NCBI GenBank assembly: GCA_036501425.1
Contig: DASYAI010000021.1
Location: forward strand, 13,687 to 77,686
Direction of reading: 5' to 3'
Length of the DNA: 64,000 nt
Source of the DNA: DATKRB01 sp036501425
GTDB lineage: Bacteria; Actinomycetota; Acidimicrobiia; Acidimicrobiales; RAAP-2
Part shown: in pieces, positions 8,956 to 18,045 of the stretch
Position numbering within the stretch: position 1 is the first letter of the stretch
Layout: each line of letters starts with the position of its first letter
Translations under genes and position numbers: made by a program
The notes under the pieces: generated by a model
Databases searched by the model: none
The model's input: only the letters and a program-made list of their open reading frames with translations
What the model was told of the DNA's origin: nothing

Positions 8956-9801
8956 GTGGCGAAGGCACGGCGGTCGCGCCGCACGTGGACGACGGTCGTG
9001 GTCCTGGTGCTGGTCTCCCTCACCATCGTCACGGTCGACCAGACCAGCCAGACCCACCACCTGACGGCGGGCGCGAAGTCGGTCGCCGACGACGTGCTGT
9101 CGCCCCTGCGCTCGGCGGTCGACGACGTGCTGCACCCGGTGGGCGACCTCTTCGCCGGGGCGGTGCACTACGGGGCGCTGCAGACCGAGAACCAGAAGCT
9201 CCAAGCAGAGATCGGGCAGCTCCGACAGCGCCAGGACGAGCAGCCCTTCGACGAGGAGCAGCTGCGTGAGCTGCTGGCGCTGCAGAACCTGCCGTTCGTC
9301 GGGGACGTCCCGACGGTCGGCGCCCAGACGACCGCGGTCGACGTGTCGAACTTCGACGCCGACGTCACCATCGACAAGGGGCGGGACGACGGCGTCGCCT
9401 ACGGGATGCCGGTGGTCGGTGCCGGGGGACTCGTCGGCCAGGTCGTCGAGGCCGATCACCGCAGCTCCATCGTCCAGCTGATCGTCGACGGCCAGTCCAA
9501 GATCGGGGTCACCCTCGGCGTCCCGGCGGCGGCGAGCCCGACGGCGGTGGCGCAGGGCCAGGGCCAACGGTCGCCCCTCCTCGCCGTCTTCGTCGCCGGA
9601 TCGGCGGGCCTGCGCAAGGGCCGGCTCGTCTACACCGACGGCCTCGAGGGCGCCGCCTTCCCCGGCGGCATCCCGGTGGGGCGGGTGGCGTCCTGGCGCA
9701 CGGTGGCGGGCGGGACCCAGCTGAACGTGTCGGTCACCCCGGCGGCCAACCTGGGCCAGCTGCGCTACCTCGAGGTGCTCCAGTGGGAGCCGACGCCGTG
9801 A
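8956..9801 (+). CDS. mreC: Rod-shape determining protein MreC
   Basis: Membrane-anchored elongasome scaffold that activates PBP2, 281 aa. One N-terminal transmembrane helix (TTVVVLVLVSLTIVTV, about residues 11-26) is followed by a coiled-coil stretch (about 70-100) and two beta-barrel subdomains with the conserved INKGxxDGV-type motif, here IDKGRDDGVAYGMPVV. It starts at GTG 8956, 18 nt after mreB. The 3' end overlaps mreD by four bases (GTGA). Confidence 0.93.
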   Translation: MAKARRSRRTWTTVVVLVLVSLTIVTVDQTSQTHHLTAGAKSVADDVLSPLRSAVDDVLHPVGDLFAGAVHYGALQTENQKLQAEIGQLRQRQDEQPFDEEQLRELLALQNLPFVGDVPTVGAQTTAVDVSNFDADVTIDKGRDDGVAYGMPVVGAGGLVGQVVEADHRSSIVQLIVDGQSKIGVTLGVPAAASPTAVAQGQGQRSPLLAVFVAGSAGLRKGRLVYTDGLEGAAFPGGIPVGRVASWRTVAGGTQLNVSVTPAANLGQLRYLEVLQWEPTP

Positions 9802-10328
9802 CCCCCGGCAGCGTGGTGCGGGTGGCGGTGCTGATCGGTGCGGTGGTGGTGCTGCAGGGCACCCTGGGGCTGGAGCTGCGGATAGCGGGCGCACACCCCG
9901 AGGTGGGCTGGGTCCTCCCGATCTGCGCCGGCCTGGTGGCGGGTCCCGAGGCCGGGGCCGTCGTGGGGTTCGTCACCGGCCTGGCGACCGACCTGTTGGT
10001 GCCGACCCCCTTCGGCCTGAGCGCCCTGGTCGCCTGCCTGCTCGGCTTCGCCGCCGGGCGGCTGGCGACCACCCTGAGCGATCCGGGCCCGGCGGTCGTG
10101 CCGCTGGCCGCGGCCGCGGGCAGCGCCGTGGCGGCCATGCTGTACGCCGTGCTCGGGGCGGTGCTCGGCCAGGACCAGATGCTGCGGGTGGACCTCGGGG
10201 CAGTGGTCGGGGTGGTCGGGGTGACCAACGCCGTCGTCGCCCTGCCGGCCAACCGGGCGCTGCGGTGGGCGCTCGGTCGCGCGGCCCCCCGGCGGCGCCG
10301 GTCGGCCGCCCCCGGGGGGCGGTGGTGA
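9798..10328 (+). CDS. mreD: Rod-shape determining protein MreD
   Basis: Small polytopic elongasome membrane protein, 176 aa, with about five hydrophobic segments. The family is poorly conserved, so the call rests on position after mreC, size and topology. GTG 9798 overlaps the mreC stop (GTGA) and was preferred over an in-frame GTG at 9783. The C-terminus is Arg/Pro-rich. It overlaps mrdA in the same GTGA manner. Confidence 0.88.
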   Translation: MTPGSVVRVAVLIGAVVVLQGTLGLELRIAGAHPEVGWVLPICAGLVAGPEAGAVVGFVTGLATDLLVPTPFGLSALVACLLGFAAGRLATTLSDPGPAVVPLAAAAGSAVAAMLYAVLGAVLGQDQMLRVDLGAVVGVVGVTNAVVALPANRALRWALGRAAPRRRRSAAPGGRW

Positions 10329-12601
10329 CGAGGCGGTCGCTCCGCCACCCGATCCGCGGCGACCACCGCTATCCGAGGCCCGCCAAGGAGCGGTCGCGCG
10401 CCGTGCGGGGCCCCAAGGTCCGACAGCCCCGCATGCGTCCCCGCAAGAGCGTCCACGTGGCCTCGCTGGTCGCGTCGCCCGAGGACCAGCCCTCCCGTCC
10501 GTTCCTCCGGTTGAACGTCATCGCGGTCATCGGGCTGGTGCTCTTCGGCGTGATGGTCCTGCGACTGTGGACGTTGCAGATCATCGACCACAAGAACTAC
10601 ACCGCCGCGGTGAGCGCGAATGGGCTCCGAGTGGTGTCGGTGCCCGCCCCGCGCGGCGACATCGTCGACCGCGACGACGTGGTCCTGGTGGGCAACCAGG
10701 TCCAGTCCGAGATCGTGCTGTCGCGCGCCGCCGCCTCCGAGCACCCCGAGGTGGTGGGCGCGGTCGCCGCCCTGATCGGCAAGAGCCCGTCCTACGTGCA
10801 GGCCCAGTTGGCCAGCGTGCAGTACAGCGTGTACCAGCCGGTGCCCCTCATGACCGACGCCCCGGCCTCCACCGTGCAGTACCTCCAGACCCATGCCGGC
10901 GAGTTTCCGGGCGTGAGCGTCCAGCAGGTGACCGAGCGCGACTACCCCCAGGGGGGCACCCTCGCCACCCACGTACTCGGCTACGTCGGCGACATCACCG
11001 GCACGGAGCTGGCCGCCCACCCCCACCAGGGCTACTCGGGGTCGAGCCAGATCGGGAAGTCGGGCCTCGAGGCCCAGTACGAGCAGTACCTGCGCGGCGT
11101 GGCCGGGCGCCAGGTCCTCGAGGTCAACGTGCGGGGCGACGTCGTGGGAACCCTCAAGTCGACCGACTTCGTGCAGGGCGACACCCTGGTCACCAACATC
11201 GACGCCAACCTGCAGGCCCAGGTGCAGAACGCGCTCGCCGCCGACATCGCCGCCGACCGGCGGAGCACCGACGCCCAGAGTGGCGGCATCCACCCGCCGG
11301 CCACCAGCGGGGCCGCCATCGTCCTGAACGTGACCAACGGCCAGGTGCTGGCCATGGCCTCGTACCCGACCTACGACCTCAACGAGTTCGTCGGCGGGAT
11401 CAGCCAGGCCAACCTCGACGCGATCGACGCCCAGGGGGCGGAGAACGACAACGCCATCCAGGGCCTCTACGCGCCCGGCTCGACCTTCAAGCTCGTCACC
11501 GCCACCGCGGCGCTGGACAAGGGCATCATCAGCGCCGGGCAGTACGTGCGGGACACCGGGACCTACACGGTGAAGAACTGCACCGAGGGGTGCGCCTTCC
11601 ACGACGACCAGGGGGTGGCCAACGGGCTGGTCAACCTGCCCCTCGCCCTGACCGAGTCGGACGACTACTACTTCTACCAGCTGGGCGACATGTTCTGGCA
11701 GGACCGGGCCACCTACGGCGACCAGGCCATCCAGGACGTGGGCGAGCAGTACGGCCTCGACAGTTACACGGGCATCGACCTCCCGTTCGAGAACGTGGGC
11801 TACATCAACAGCCCGGCCGTCCAGAAGAAGCTCTACCAGCAGGACCCCAAGGGCTTCCCCAACGGCAATCTCTGGACGGTCGGCGACAACATCGAGATGG
11901 CGTTCGGCCAGAACGCCGAGCTGACCCCGATGCAGATGGCCGTGGCCTACGCCACCTTCGCCAACGGCGGGACCCGCTGGGCGCCCGAGGTGGCCAACGC
12001 GGTGGTGGCGCCCGACGGCCACGTGGTCGAGCGCATCGCGCCGAAGAAGACCGGCTCGGTCGACCTGCCGCCCTCGGTGAGCGGCCCGATCCTCCAGGGG
12101 CTCGAGGGGGCGGTGGGCAGCCCGTTGGGCACGGCCTACCCGACCTTCGAGGGCACGGCGCCCCGGTTCGACCTCGGGGCGTTCCCGCTGGCCGGCAAGA
12201 CGGGGACCGCCACGGTCACCGGCCACACCGAGCCCACCGCCTGGTTCGTCGCCTTCGGTCCGGAGCCCAATCCCCAGTACGTGGTCCTGGTGGTCGTCGA
12301 CCAGGGCGGGTACGGGGCGGACGCCGCCGCCCCGGCGGTCAAGGCGATCTACCAGTACCTCCAGACCAACCCGGTCTCGCCGACGCCCACCGTCCCCGCC
12401 CCCCACACCACACCGAGCACCGTCCCGGCGACCACCGTCCCGCCGGCCGGCGTCACCACCACCACCACCTCGACCACCGTCCCGCCGTCCCGCTCGACCC
12501 CGACGGCAACCACCAGGGCCCCCGGGGCGGCCGCGGGCACGGGGACCACCGGGACCACGGGGACCACCACCTCGACCGCCACGGGCGGGGGAGCGCCCTA
12601 A
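10325..12601 (+). CDS. mrdA: Penicillin-binding protein 2, elongasome transpeptidase
   Basis: Cross-links peptidoglycan during elongation. The product is 758 aa. A single N-terminal membrane helix (VIAVIGLVLFGVMVLRLW, about residues 62-80) precedes the dimerisation domain with PRGDIVDRDDVVL. The transpeptidase motifs are Ser386-Thr-Phe-Lys, Ser445-Asp-Asp (an SxN variant) and Lys625-Thr-Gly. The last 75 or so residues form a Thr/Pro-rich extracellular tail. It starts at GTG 10325, overlapping the mreD stop. The SEDS glycosyltransferase rodA, which often follows, is absent, and a radical SAM gene comes next. Confidence 0.93.
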   Translation: MTRRSLRHPIRGDHRYPRPAKERSRAVRGPKVRQPRMRPRKSVHVASLVASPEDQPSRPFLRLNVIAVIGLVLFGVMVLRLWTLQIIDHKNYTAAVSANGLRVVSVPAPRGDIVDRDDVVLVGNQVQSEIVLSRAAASEHPEVVGAVAALIGKSPSYVQAQLASVQYSVYQPVPLMTDAPASTVQYLQTHAGEFPGVSVQQVTERDYPQGGTLATHVLGYVGDITGTELAAHPHQGYSGSSQIGKSGLEAQYEQYLRGVAGRQVLEVNVRGDVVGTLKSTDFVQGDTLVTNIDANLQAQVQNALAADIAADRRSTDAQSGGIHPPATSGAAIVLNVTNGQVLAMASYPTYDLNEFVGGISQANLDAIDAQGAENDNAIQGLYAPGSTFKLVTATAALDKGIISAGQYVRDTGTYTVKNCTEGCAFHDDQGVANGLVNLPLALTESDDYYFYQLGDMFWQDRATYGDQAIQDVGEQYGLDSYTGIDLPFENVGYINSPAVQKKLYQQDPKGFPNGNLWTVGDNIEMAFGQNAELTPMQMAVAYATFANGGTRWAPEVANAVVAPDGHVVERIAPKKTGSVDLPPSVSGPILQGLEGAVGSPLGTAYPTFEGTAPRFDLGAFPLAGKTGTATVTGHTEPTAWFVAFGPEPNPQYVVLVVVDQGGYGADAAAPAVKAIYQYLQTNPVSPTPTVPAPHTTPSTVPATTVPPAGVTTTTTSTTVPPSRSTPTATTRAPGAAAGTGTTGTTGTTTSTATGGGAP

Positions 12602-12604
12602 GCT
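12599..12604 (+). promoter_or_regulatory. Candidate leaderless -10 (TAAGCT) of the radical SAM gene
   Basis: The hexamer overlaps the mrdA stop codon TAA and ends 9 nt before the next ATG. There is no Shine-Dalgarno sequence between. Confidence 0.42.
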
Positions 12605-12613
12605 GGCCGACCC

Positions 12614-14557
12614 ATGGCGTCGCTCTGGTCGCGCATCGAACCGCTGCTGTGGTCGGTGGAGAAGCCGGCCCGGTACATCGGGGGGGAGCAGGGTGCCCAG
12701 TCCCCCGAGCACGGCGCGGGCCGAGTGGCGTGGTTGCTGGCCTATCCCGACACCTACGAGATCGGGCTGCCCAACCAGGGCCTCCAGATCCTCTACGAGA
12801 TCCTGAACGAGCGCGCCGACGCCCTCGCCGAGCGGACGTACGCCCCATGGACCGACATGGAGGCGGCGATGCGATCGTCGGGCATCCCGCTGTTCGCGCT
12901 CGAGAGCCATCGACCGGCCGACGACTTCGACGTGCTGGCGTTCAACCTGGCGACCGAGCTCGTCTACACCAACGTGCTCAACATGGTCGACCTGGCCGGG
13001 ATGGCGGTGCGGTCGGCCGACCGGACGGGGTCCGAGCCCCTGGTGATCGCCGGAGGGCATTGCGCGTTCAACCCGGAGCCCCTGGCGGACTTCGTCGACG
13101 CCTTCGCCCTGGGCGACGGGGAGGAACTGGTCGGCGAGATCACCGAGGTGCTGGCCTCGTGGGACCGCCGGTCGGGCGACCCGGCGGGCCGCCGATCGGT
13201 GCTCGACCGGCTGGCCACGGTCGACGGGGTCTACGTCCCGAGCCTGTACGCGCCGCGCTACCGCGACGGGCGGTTGGCGGGAACCGATCCGGTGAGCCCG
13301 AGCGTCCCACCGGTGGTCACCAAGCGGACCATCGGCGACCTCGAGCGGTGGCCGTACCCGCGCCGCCAGCTGGTCCCGCTCACCGAGGTCGTCCACGACC
13401 GACTGAACGTCGAGGTCTTCCGGGGCTGCACCCGGGGGTGCCGGTTCTGCCAGGCGGGGATGATCACCCGCCCGGTGCGTGAGCGCCCGGCGGAGCAGGT
13501 GGCCCGGATGGTGCGCGACGGCGTCGAGCGGACCGGCTACGACGAGGTGGCGCTCACCTCCCTGTCGACCGCCGATTTTTCGGGCATCGAGGAGACGGTG
13601 CGGGCGGTGATCGACGATCCGCGCAACGAGGGCCGGGTGTCGGTCAGCCTGCCCAGCCTCCGGGTCGACGCCTTCACCGTCGGGACGGCGGCCCAGATCC
13701 AGCGGGTCCGCCGGACCGGCCTCACCTTCGCCCCCGAGGGGGGGACGTGGCGGATGCGTCAGGTCATCAACAAGCTGATCAGCGAGGAGGACCTCTACGG
13801 CGCGGTGGACGCCGCGTTCAGCCAGGGTTGGCGGCGGGTGAAGCTCTACTTTCTGGTGGGCCTGCCCACCGAACGTGACGAGGACGTCCTCGGGATCGCC
13901 GAGCTGGGGCGGCGGTGCGTCGAGATCGGCCGGCGCCACCAGCGCTCGGTGACGGTGACGCTGTCGGTCGGTGGCTTCGTGCCCAAGCCCCACACGCCCT
14001 TCCAGTGGTTCGGCCAGGACCGGGTGGAGGAGCAGCAGCGCAAGGTGGCCCTGTTGCGCTCGGCCGTCTCGTCGACCAAGGGCCTCACCGTGCGATGGCA
14101 CGATCCGGAGGCCTCGGTGGCCGAGGGGATCGCCAGCCGGGGCGACCGCCGGATCGGCGCGGTGATCGAGCGGGTCTGGCGGGCCGGGGGGACCTTTCAG
14201 GAGTGGTCCGAGCACTTCGACCTCGGCCTGTGGCAGGCGGCCATGGGGGCCGAGGGGCTGGACCTCGACGAGACGGTGCATCGCCACCGCGGGGCCGGTG
14301 AGGCCCTGCCGTGGGATCACATCTCGGCCGGGCTGCACCGGGACTTCTTGTGGCAGGACTGGCAGGACGCGCTGGGCGAGGCCGGCCTCGAGGACTGCCG
14401 GTGGACCCCGTGCTACGACTGCGGCGCCTGCACCGGTCTCGGGCTCGAGCACGTGGTCGCCTCGCCGGTCCCCCCGGCGGGGGGGAGTCAGGGGACGGGC
14501 CAGGACCTGGCGGCCGGGGCCAAGGTGCCGGTGCGCTTCAGCGGCCTGGTCTCCTGA
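12614..14557 (+). CDS. B12-binding-like radical SAM protein (TIGR03960 family)
   Basis: Radical SAM enzyme of unknown reaction, 647 aa. The N-terminal region has a cobalamin-binding-like Rossmann fold with the family start WSVEKPARYIGGE. The [4Fe-4S] cluster motif is RGCTRGCRFCQ (Cys-x3-Cys-x2-Cys, about residues 271-281), followed by TIM-barrel elements such as TFAPEGG. The C-terminus has a second cysteine cluster, CYDCGACTG. In many genomes this family is adjacent to, or fused with, the DUF2344 protein and next to RNase E/G and L21/L27, exactly as here. A tRNA- or ribosome-linked role is an inference only. Confidence 0.88.
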   Translation: MASLWSRIEPLLWSVEKPARYIGGEQGAQSPEHGAGRVAWLLAYPDTYEIGLPNQGLQILYEILNERADALAERTYAPWTDMEAAMRSSGIPLFALESHRPADDFDVLAFNLATELVYTNVLNMVDLAGMAVRSADRTGSEPLVIAGGHCAFNPEPLADFVDAFALGDGEELVGEITEVLASWDRRSGDPAGRRSVLDRLATVDGVYVPSLYAPRYRDGRLAGTDPVSPSVPPVVTKRTIGDLERWPYPRRQLVPLTEVVHDRLNVEVFRGCTRGCRFCQAGMITRPVRERPAEQVARMVRDGVERTGYDEVALTSLSTADFSGIEETVRAVIDDPRNEGRVSVSLPSLRVDAFTVGTAAQIQRVRRTGLTFAPEGGTWRMRQVINKLISEEDLYGAVDAAFSQGWRRVKLYFLVGLPTERDEDVLGIAELGRRCVEIGRRHQRSVTVTLSVGGFVPKPHTPFQWFGQDRVEEQQRKVALLRSAVSSTKGLTVRWHDPEASVAEGIASRGDRRIGAVIERVWRAGGTFQEWSEHFDLGLWQAAMGAEGLDLDETVHRHRGAGEALPWDHISAGLHRDFLWQDWQDALGEAGLEDCRWTPCYDCGACTGLGLEHVVASPVPPAGGSQGTGQDLAAGAKVPVRFSGLVS

Positions 14558-14562
14558 GCGCC

Positions 14563-15339
14563 GTGCCCGACGGTGCCGCCGGGTGCCGGATCCGCTTCAC
14601 CAAGCTGGGCCGGATCCGCTTCACCAGCCAGCGGGACGTGGCCCGGATGTGGGAACGGGCGCTGCGGCGGAGCGCGCTCGAGGTGGCCTGGTCGGCCGGG
14701 TTCTCGCCCCGACCCCTGCTCAGCTTCGGCCTGGCCCTTCCCACCGGCTGCGAGTCGACGGCCGAGTACCTCGACGTTCGCCTCGACCATGCCCCCCGGC
14801 CGGGGGCTCTCGACCCCGCCGCCCTGGGCGCGCTGCTCCCCGACGGTCTGGAGGTGACCCGGACCGCGGTCCTGCCTGATGGCGGCTCCTCGCTCCAGCA
14901 AGAGGTATCATCGTGCACCTGGGAACTGGAGGTACACGGGGTGACCCACCGGGAGCTGAAGGGGCGGATCGAGCGAGCTCTCGACGCCCCCAGCCTTCCG
15001 GTCCGGCGGGAGCGAAAGGGTCGCCTGCTCGAGGACGACCTGCGCCCGCTCGTGCTGTCCCTCAGCGCGACAGGCCCCCTCGCGGGCCCCGTCGAGCCTC
15101 GAGCGGATGAAGCGGGCGGGCCAGCCCCGACGTTGGGGATCGGCGCCGAGCTGGCGACCCGACCCCGGGGCGTCCGCCCCATGGAGCTGCTGACGGTGCT
15201 TGGACCTGAGGTGACCTTGGTCCGGGCCCGCAGGACCACGCAATGGATCGAGAGCGACGGCGGCCGCAGTGAGCCGCTCCCCTTGGAGGGCGAGCCCCCG
15301 GGCGCCGTCGTGCCGCACGCCGCGGAGCGTGCCTCATGA
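14563..15339 (+). CDS. DUF2344 / TIGR03936 radical SAM-linked protein
   Basis: Partner of the preceding radical SAM enzyme, function unknown, 258 aa. The family signature RIRFTKLGRIRFTSQRDVARMWERALRR is at residues 8-35, followed by FSPRPLLSFGLALPTG and the conserved YLDVRL. It starts at GTG 14563, five bases after the upstream stop, so it is probably translationally coupled. The last 50 residues are less conserved and rich in Arg and Pro. The constant pairing suggests one substrate-handling unit, but no reaction can be assigned. Confidence 0.85.
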   Translation: MPDGAAGCRIRFTKLGRIRFTSQRDVARMWERALRRSALEVAWSAGFSPRPLLSFGLALPTGCESTAEYLDVRLDHAPRPGALDPAALGALLPDGLEVTRTAVLPDGGSSLQQEVSSCTWELEVHGVTHRELKGRIERALDAPSLPVRRERKGRLLEDDLRPLVLSLSATGPLAGPVEPRADEAGGPAPTLGIGAELATRPRGVRPMELLTVLGPEVTLVRARRTTQWIESDGGRSEPLPLEGEPPGAVVPHAAERAS

Positions 15340-15363
15340 ACCGTACGAGGAGGGACTCCCCTC

Positions 15364-17253
15364 ATGTCCGAGCCCGAGATCGGCACGCCCACGCCGGGCG
15401 AGATCGACACCGACCCGACCCCGACCCAGGGCGCGGCCCGACGGGCGGCGGCCCCGCAGCGAGCGGCTGAGCCCCGGCCCGACGCAGGGGGGTCGAACGG
15501 ATCCGCCCGCCACGCCGCCCCTCCGCCGCCCGGCGGCGGGGCACGCCCACGGATCGGCGACACCCGGCCCGCCCCCCGCGTGCCGGCGCACGCCGCTCCG
15601 GTCTCGCCCGAGCCACCGGGTGGCCCGCTCGACAGCAACGGCCGGCCTCCCCGTCACGCGCTCCAGCCACCGGGGACCTCCGGGGTCAACGGGAGCCCGC
15701 CGCCGGACCCCCGAGGGGTCCCCACCGCCCCGGCGGCCCGCCCGGCACCGTCTGCCGCGCCGGCGGGAGGGTCGGCTAGAAGCGCGGTCGCGCCCGGAAC
15801 GGTCCCGGTCCCCGAGGTCGAGCCGCGGGTCGACGGGGTCGCCGGGCTGGTGCTCGGCGGCGAGGCAGCGCCGGTGGTGGGCGCCGGGCCCGATGGAGCC
15901 GCCGAGGCCGCCCGCAAGGCCGGTCGGGGGCGGCGTCGGGGCGGTCGGGAACGGCGGAGCAAGATGCTGGGGCGCTACCTGGTCTGCGTGCACGTCCAGC
16001 CGCACGTGACCCAGATCGCGGTGCTCGAAGGTCGGTCCCTGGTCGAGCACTACGTGTCGCGGGCGGCGGACGAGACCACCCAGATCGACGGCAACATCTA
16101 CCGGGGCCGGGTGCAGAACGTGCTGCCCGGCATGGAGGCGGCGTTCATCGACATCGGCATCCCGAAGAACGGGGTGCTCTACCGGGGCGACGTTCGCTAC
16201 GACCTCGAGGACGTGGAGGGCGGCGGTCGGGGCAGCCAGCCCCGGATCGAGGACGTCCTGCGCAGCGGCCAGTCCATCTTGTGCCAGGTCACGAAGAACC
16301 CGATCGGGGCCAAGGGGGCGCGCCTGACCCAGGAGGTCTCCTTGCCGGGCCGCTTCGCGGTCCTGGTGCCCAACAGCTCCGCCTTCGGTATCTCCAAGCG
16401 GCTCGGGGACAACGAGCGCCGGCGGCTCCGCAAGATCGTCGACGACGTGCGGCCCGAGGGGCACGGGCTGATCGTGCGCACCGCGGCCGAGGGGGCCAGC
16501 GCCGAGGATCTGCGACGCGACGTGGCCAATCTGCTCGGTCGCTGGAGCACCATCGCCGAGCAGGCGGAGCGTTCCAGCGCCCCGGGGCTGCTCTACCGCG
16601 AGCCGGACCTGGCCGTGCGCATCTTGCGCGAGGAGCTCAACAGCGATTACCGGGGCGTGGTCATCGACGACCCGGTGCTGTTCCAGCAGGTGCGGGACTA
16701 CGTGGCCGAGGTGAGCCCGGACCTGGTCGATCGGGTGGAGTTCTTCGACCCGGCCGTCGAGCCACTGCCGATCTTCGAGCGCTACCACGTCCACGAGCAG
16801 CTCCACAAGGCGCTGGACCGCAAGGTGTGGCTGCCCTCGGGGGGCTCGCTGATCATCGAGCGTACCGAGGCACTGACGGTGATCGACGTCAACACGGGCA
16901 AGAACGTCGGCAAGAGCAGCCTCGAGGAGACGGTCTTCCGCAACAACCTCGAGGCGGCCGAGGAGGTGGCCCGGCAGCTTCGGCTGCGGGACATCGGCGG
17001 CATCATCGTGATCGACTTCATCGACATGGAGGTCCGCGAGAACCGCGAGAAGGTCGGCGCGGCGCTCCGGGCGGCACTGGCCCGCGACAAGACGCGCACC
17101 CAGGTGTTCGACATCTCCGAGCTGGGCCTGGTCGAGATGACCCGCAAGCGGGTCTCCGAGGGGCTGATCGAGTCCCTGTCCACGGTGTGCGAGGTCTGCA
17201 ACGGCCGCGGGATCGTCCTCGACCACGCCGTCCTCGACCACGCGGTGCGCTGA
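15364..17253 (+). CDS. rne: Ribonuclease E/G
   Basis: Endoribonuclease for mRNA decay and rRNA processing. The product is 629 aa. Residues 1-195 are a disordered Pro/Ala/Arg-rich extension, with the catalytic core after MLGRYLVCVHVQPHVTQIAV. An S1 domain (NIYRGRVQNVLPGMEAAFIDIG) and the DNase I-like catalytic segment follow, with the metal-binding Asp508 (VIDVNTGK) and Asp551 (VIDFIDM), spaced 43 residues apart as in E. coli RNase E. The zinc-link CEVCNGRG is near the end. ATG 15364 has AGGAGGGA upstream. The disordered region is N-terminal, as in other actinobacterial RNase E proteins. Confidence 0.93.
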   Translation: MSEPEIGTPTPGEIDTDPTPTQGAARRAAAPQRAAEPRPDAGGSNGSARHAAPPPPGGGARPRIGDTRPAPRVPAHAAPVSPEPPGGPLDSNGRPPRHALQPPGTSGVNGSPPPDPRGVPTAPAARPAPSAAPAGGSARSAVAPGTVPVPEVEPRVDGVAGLVLGGEAAPVVGAGPDGAAEAARKAGRGRRRGGRERRSKMLGRYLVCVHVQPHVTQIAVLEGRSLVEHYVSRAADETTQIDGNIYRGRVQNVLPGMEAAFIDIGIPKNGVLYRGDVRYDLEDVEGGGRGSQPRIEDVLRSGQSILCQVTKNPIGAKGARLTQEVSLPGRFAVLVPNSSAFGISKRLGDNERRRLRKIVDDVRPEGHGLIVRTAAEGASAEDLRRDVANLLGRWSTIAEQAERSSAPGLLYREPDLAVRILREELNSDYRGVVIDDPVLFQQVRDYVAEVSPDLVDRVEFFDPAVEPLPIFERYHVHEQLHKALDRKVWLPSGGSLIIERTEALTVIDVNTGKNVGKSSLEETVFRNNLEAAEEVARQLRLRDIGGIIVIDFIDMEVRENREKVGAALRAALARDKTRTQVFDISELGLVEMTRKRVSEGLIESLSTVCEVCNGRGIVLDHAVLDHAVR

Positions 17254-17310
17254 CCGGGCGGCGCGCAGGTCCGCCGGGCGCCACCGCCGGGGGAGGGCCC
17301 GACTTCGCGA

Positions 17311-17316
17311 TAGGCT
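17311..17316 (+). promoter_or_regulatory. Candidate leaderless -10 (TAGGCT) of rplU
   Basis: TAGGCT ending 9 nt before the rplU ATG, with no Shine-Dalgarno sequence between the two. Confidence 0.45.
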
Positions 17317-17325
17317 GCCAGCCTC

Positions 17326-17640
17326 ATGTACGCAGTGATCAAGACCGGGGGCAAGCAGGAGCGAGTGGCCGAGGGCCAGCGGTTGCGCGTCGAGCTGCTC
17401 GGCGAGCCGATCGGGGCCGAGGTGAGCTTCTCGCCGGTCCTGGTGGTCGACGGGGAGAACGTGCAGGCCACCCCCTCGGCGCTCGCCGGGTCCAAGGTGG
17501 TTGCCCGGGTGGTCGGCGAGGAGCTCGGACCGAAGATCCGGGCGGCGACCTACAAGTCGAAGACCAACCAGCGCCGGCGGTGGGGACATCGCCAGCACTA
17601 CGCCACGGTCGAGATCACCTCCATCACCGCCGCCCCCTGA
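17326..17640 (+). CDS. rplU: Large ribosomal subunit protein bL21
   Basis: Binds 23S rRNA in the large subunit. The product is 104 aa, the normal size. It shows MYAVIKTGGKQ at the N-terminus and the conserved C-terminal YKSKTNQRRRWGHRQ. It is followed by rpmA after 75 nt, the usual L21-L27 pair. A TAGGCT hexamer 9 nt upstream and no ribosome-binding site suggest a leaderless message. Confidence 0.97.
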   Translation: MYAVIKTGGKQERVAEGQRLRVELLGEPIGAEVSFSPVLVVDGENVQATPSALAGSKVVARVVGEELGPKIRAATYKSKTNQRRRWGHRQHYATVEITSITAAP

Positions 17641-17715
17641 CGCCCGGCGCGCCGAGCGGGCCGCGGACGGGGCGCCCCGAGGCGGGCAGCCCGCGACCAC
17701 AAGGAGCAGATCGTC

Positions 17716-17991
17716 ATGTCCAAGACCAAGGGTGGAGGCTCGACCCGTAACGGGCGGGACTCCAACGCGCAGCGCCTCGGCGTGAAGGTGTTCGACGGCA
17801 CGGCGGTGTCGGCCGGATCGATCATCGTCCGGCAGCGGGGAACCCACTTCCACCCCGGCGCGAATGTGGGCCGCGGCGGTGACGACACCCTCTTCGCGCT
17901 GGCCCCCGGTCGGGTGAAGTTCGGCCGCCGGCGCGGCCGCAAGCTGGTGGACATCGTGACCGGCGCCCCCGAGGAGGCGGCGCAGGCCTGA
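17716..17991 (+). CDS. rpmA: Large ribosomal subunit protein bL27
   Basis: Peptidyl-transferase-proximal ribosomal protein, 91 aa. The N-terminus MSKTKGGGSTRNGRDSNAQR and the core IIVRQRGTHFHPGANVG are diagnostic. There is no N-terminal cleavable extension of the Firmicutes type. A Shine-Dalgarno sequence AAGGAG lies about 9 nt before the ATG. obgE, which usually follows rpmA directly, is displaced by three nucleoside/metal-related genes. Confidence 0.97.
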   Translation: MSKTKGGGSTRNGRDSNAQRLGVKVFDGTAVSAGSIIVRQRGTHFHPGANVGRGGDDTLFALAPGRVKFGRRRGRKLVDIVTGAPEEAAQA

Positions 17992-17998
17992 GCACCGC

Positions 17999-18029
17999 CG
18001 CCGGCCGGACGCGACCCGTCCCGCCGGCG
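17999..18029. terminator. Strong hairpin between convergent rpmA and punA
   Basis: GCCGGC/GCCGGC outer stem plus GGACG/CGTCC inner stem, separated by a symmetric C-C mismatch, with loop CGACC and one more C-G pair at the base. There is no U-tract. Its position between two converging genes suggests a bidirectional terminator. Confidence 0.5.
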
Positions 18030-18045
18030 AGGGGCTCGATGGACG

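Noticed and set aside
9734..14452. A 1572-codon open frame on the minus strand
   Set aside because: It lies opposite mreD, mrdA and the radical SAM gene, all with clear motifs. Long antisense frames are expected at this GC content, and its translation shows no domain, only His/Arg/Gly/Leu-rich shadow sequence.
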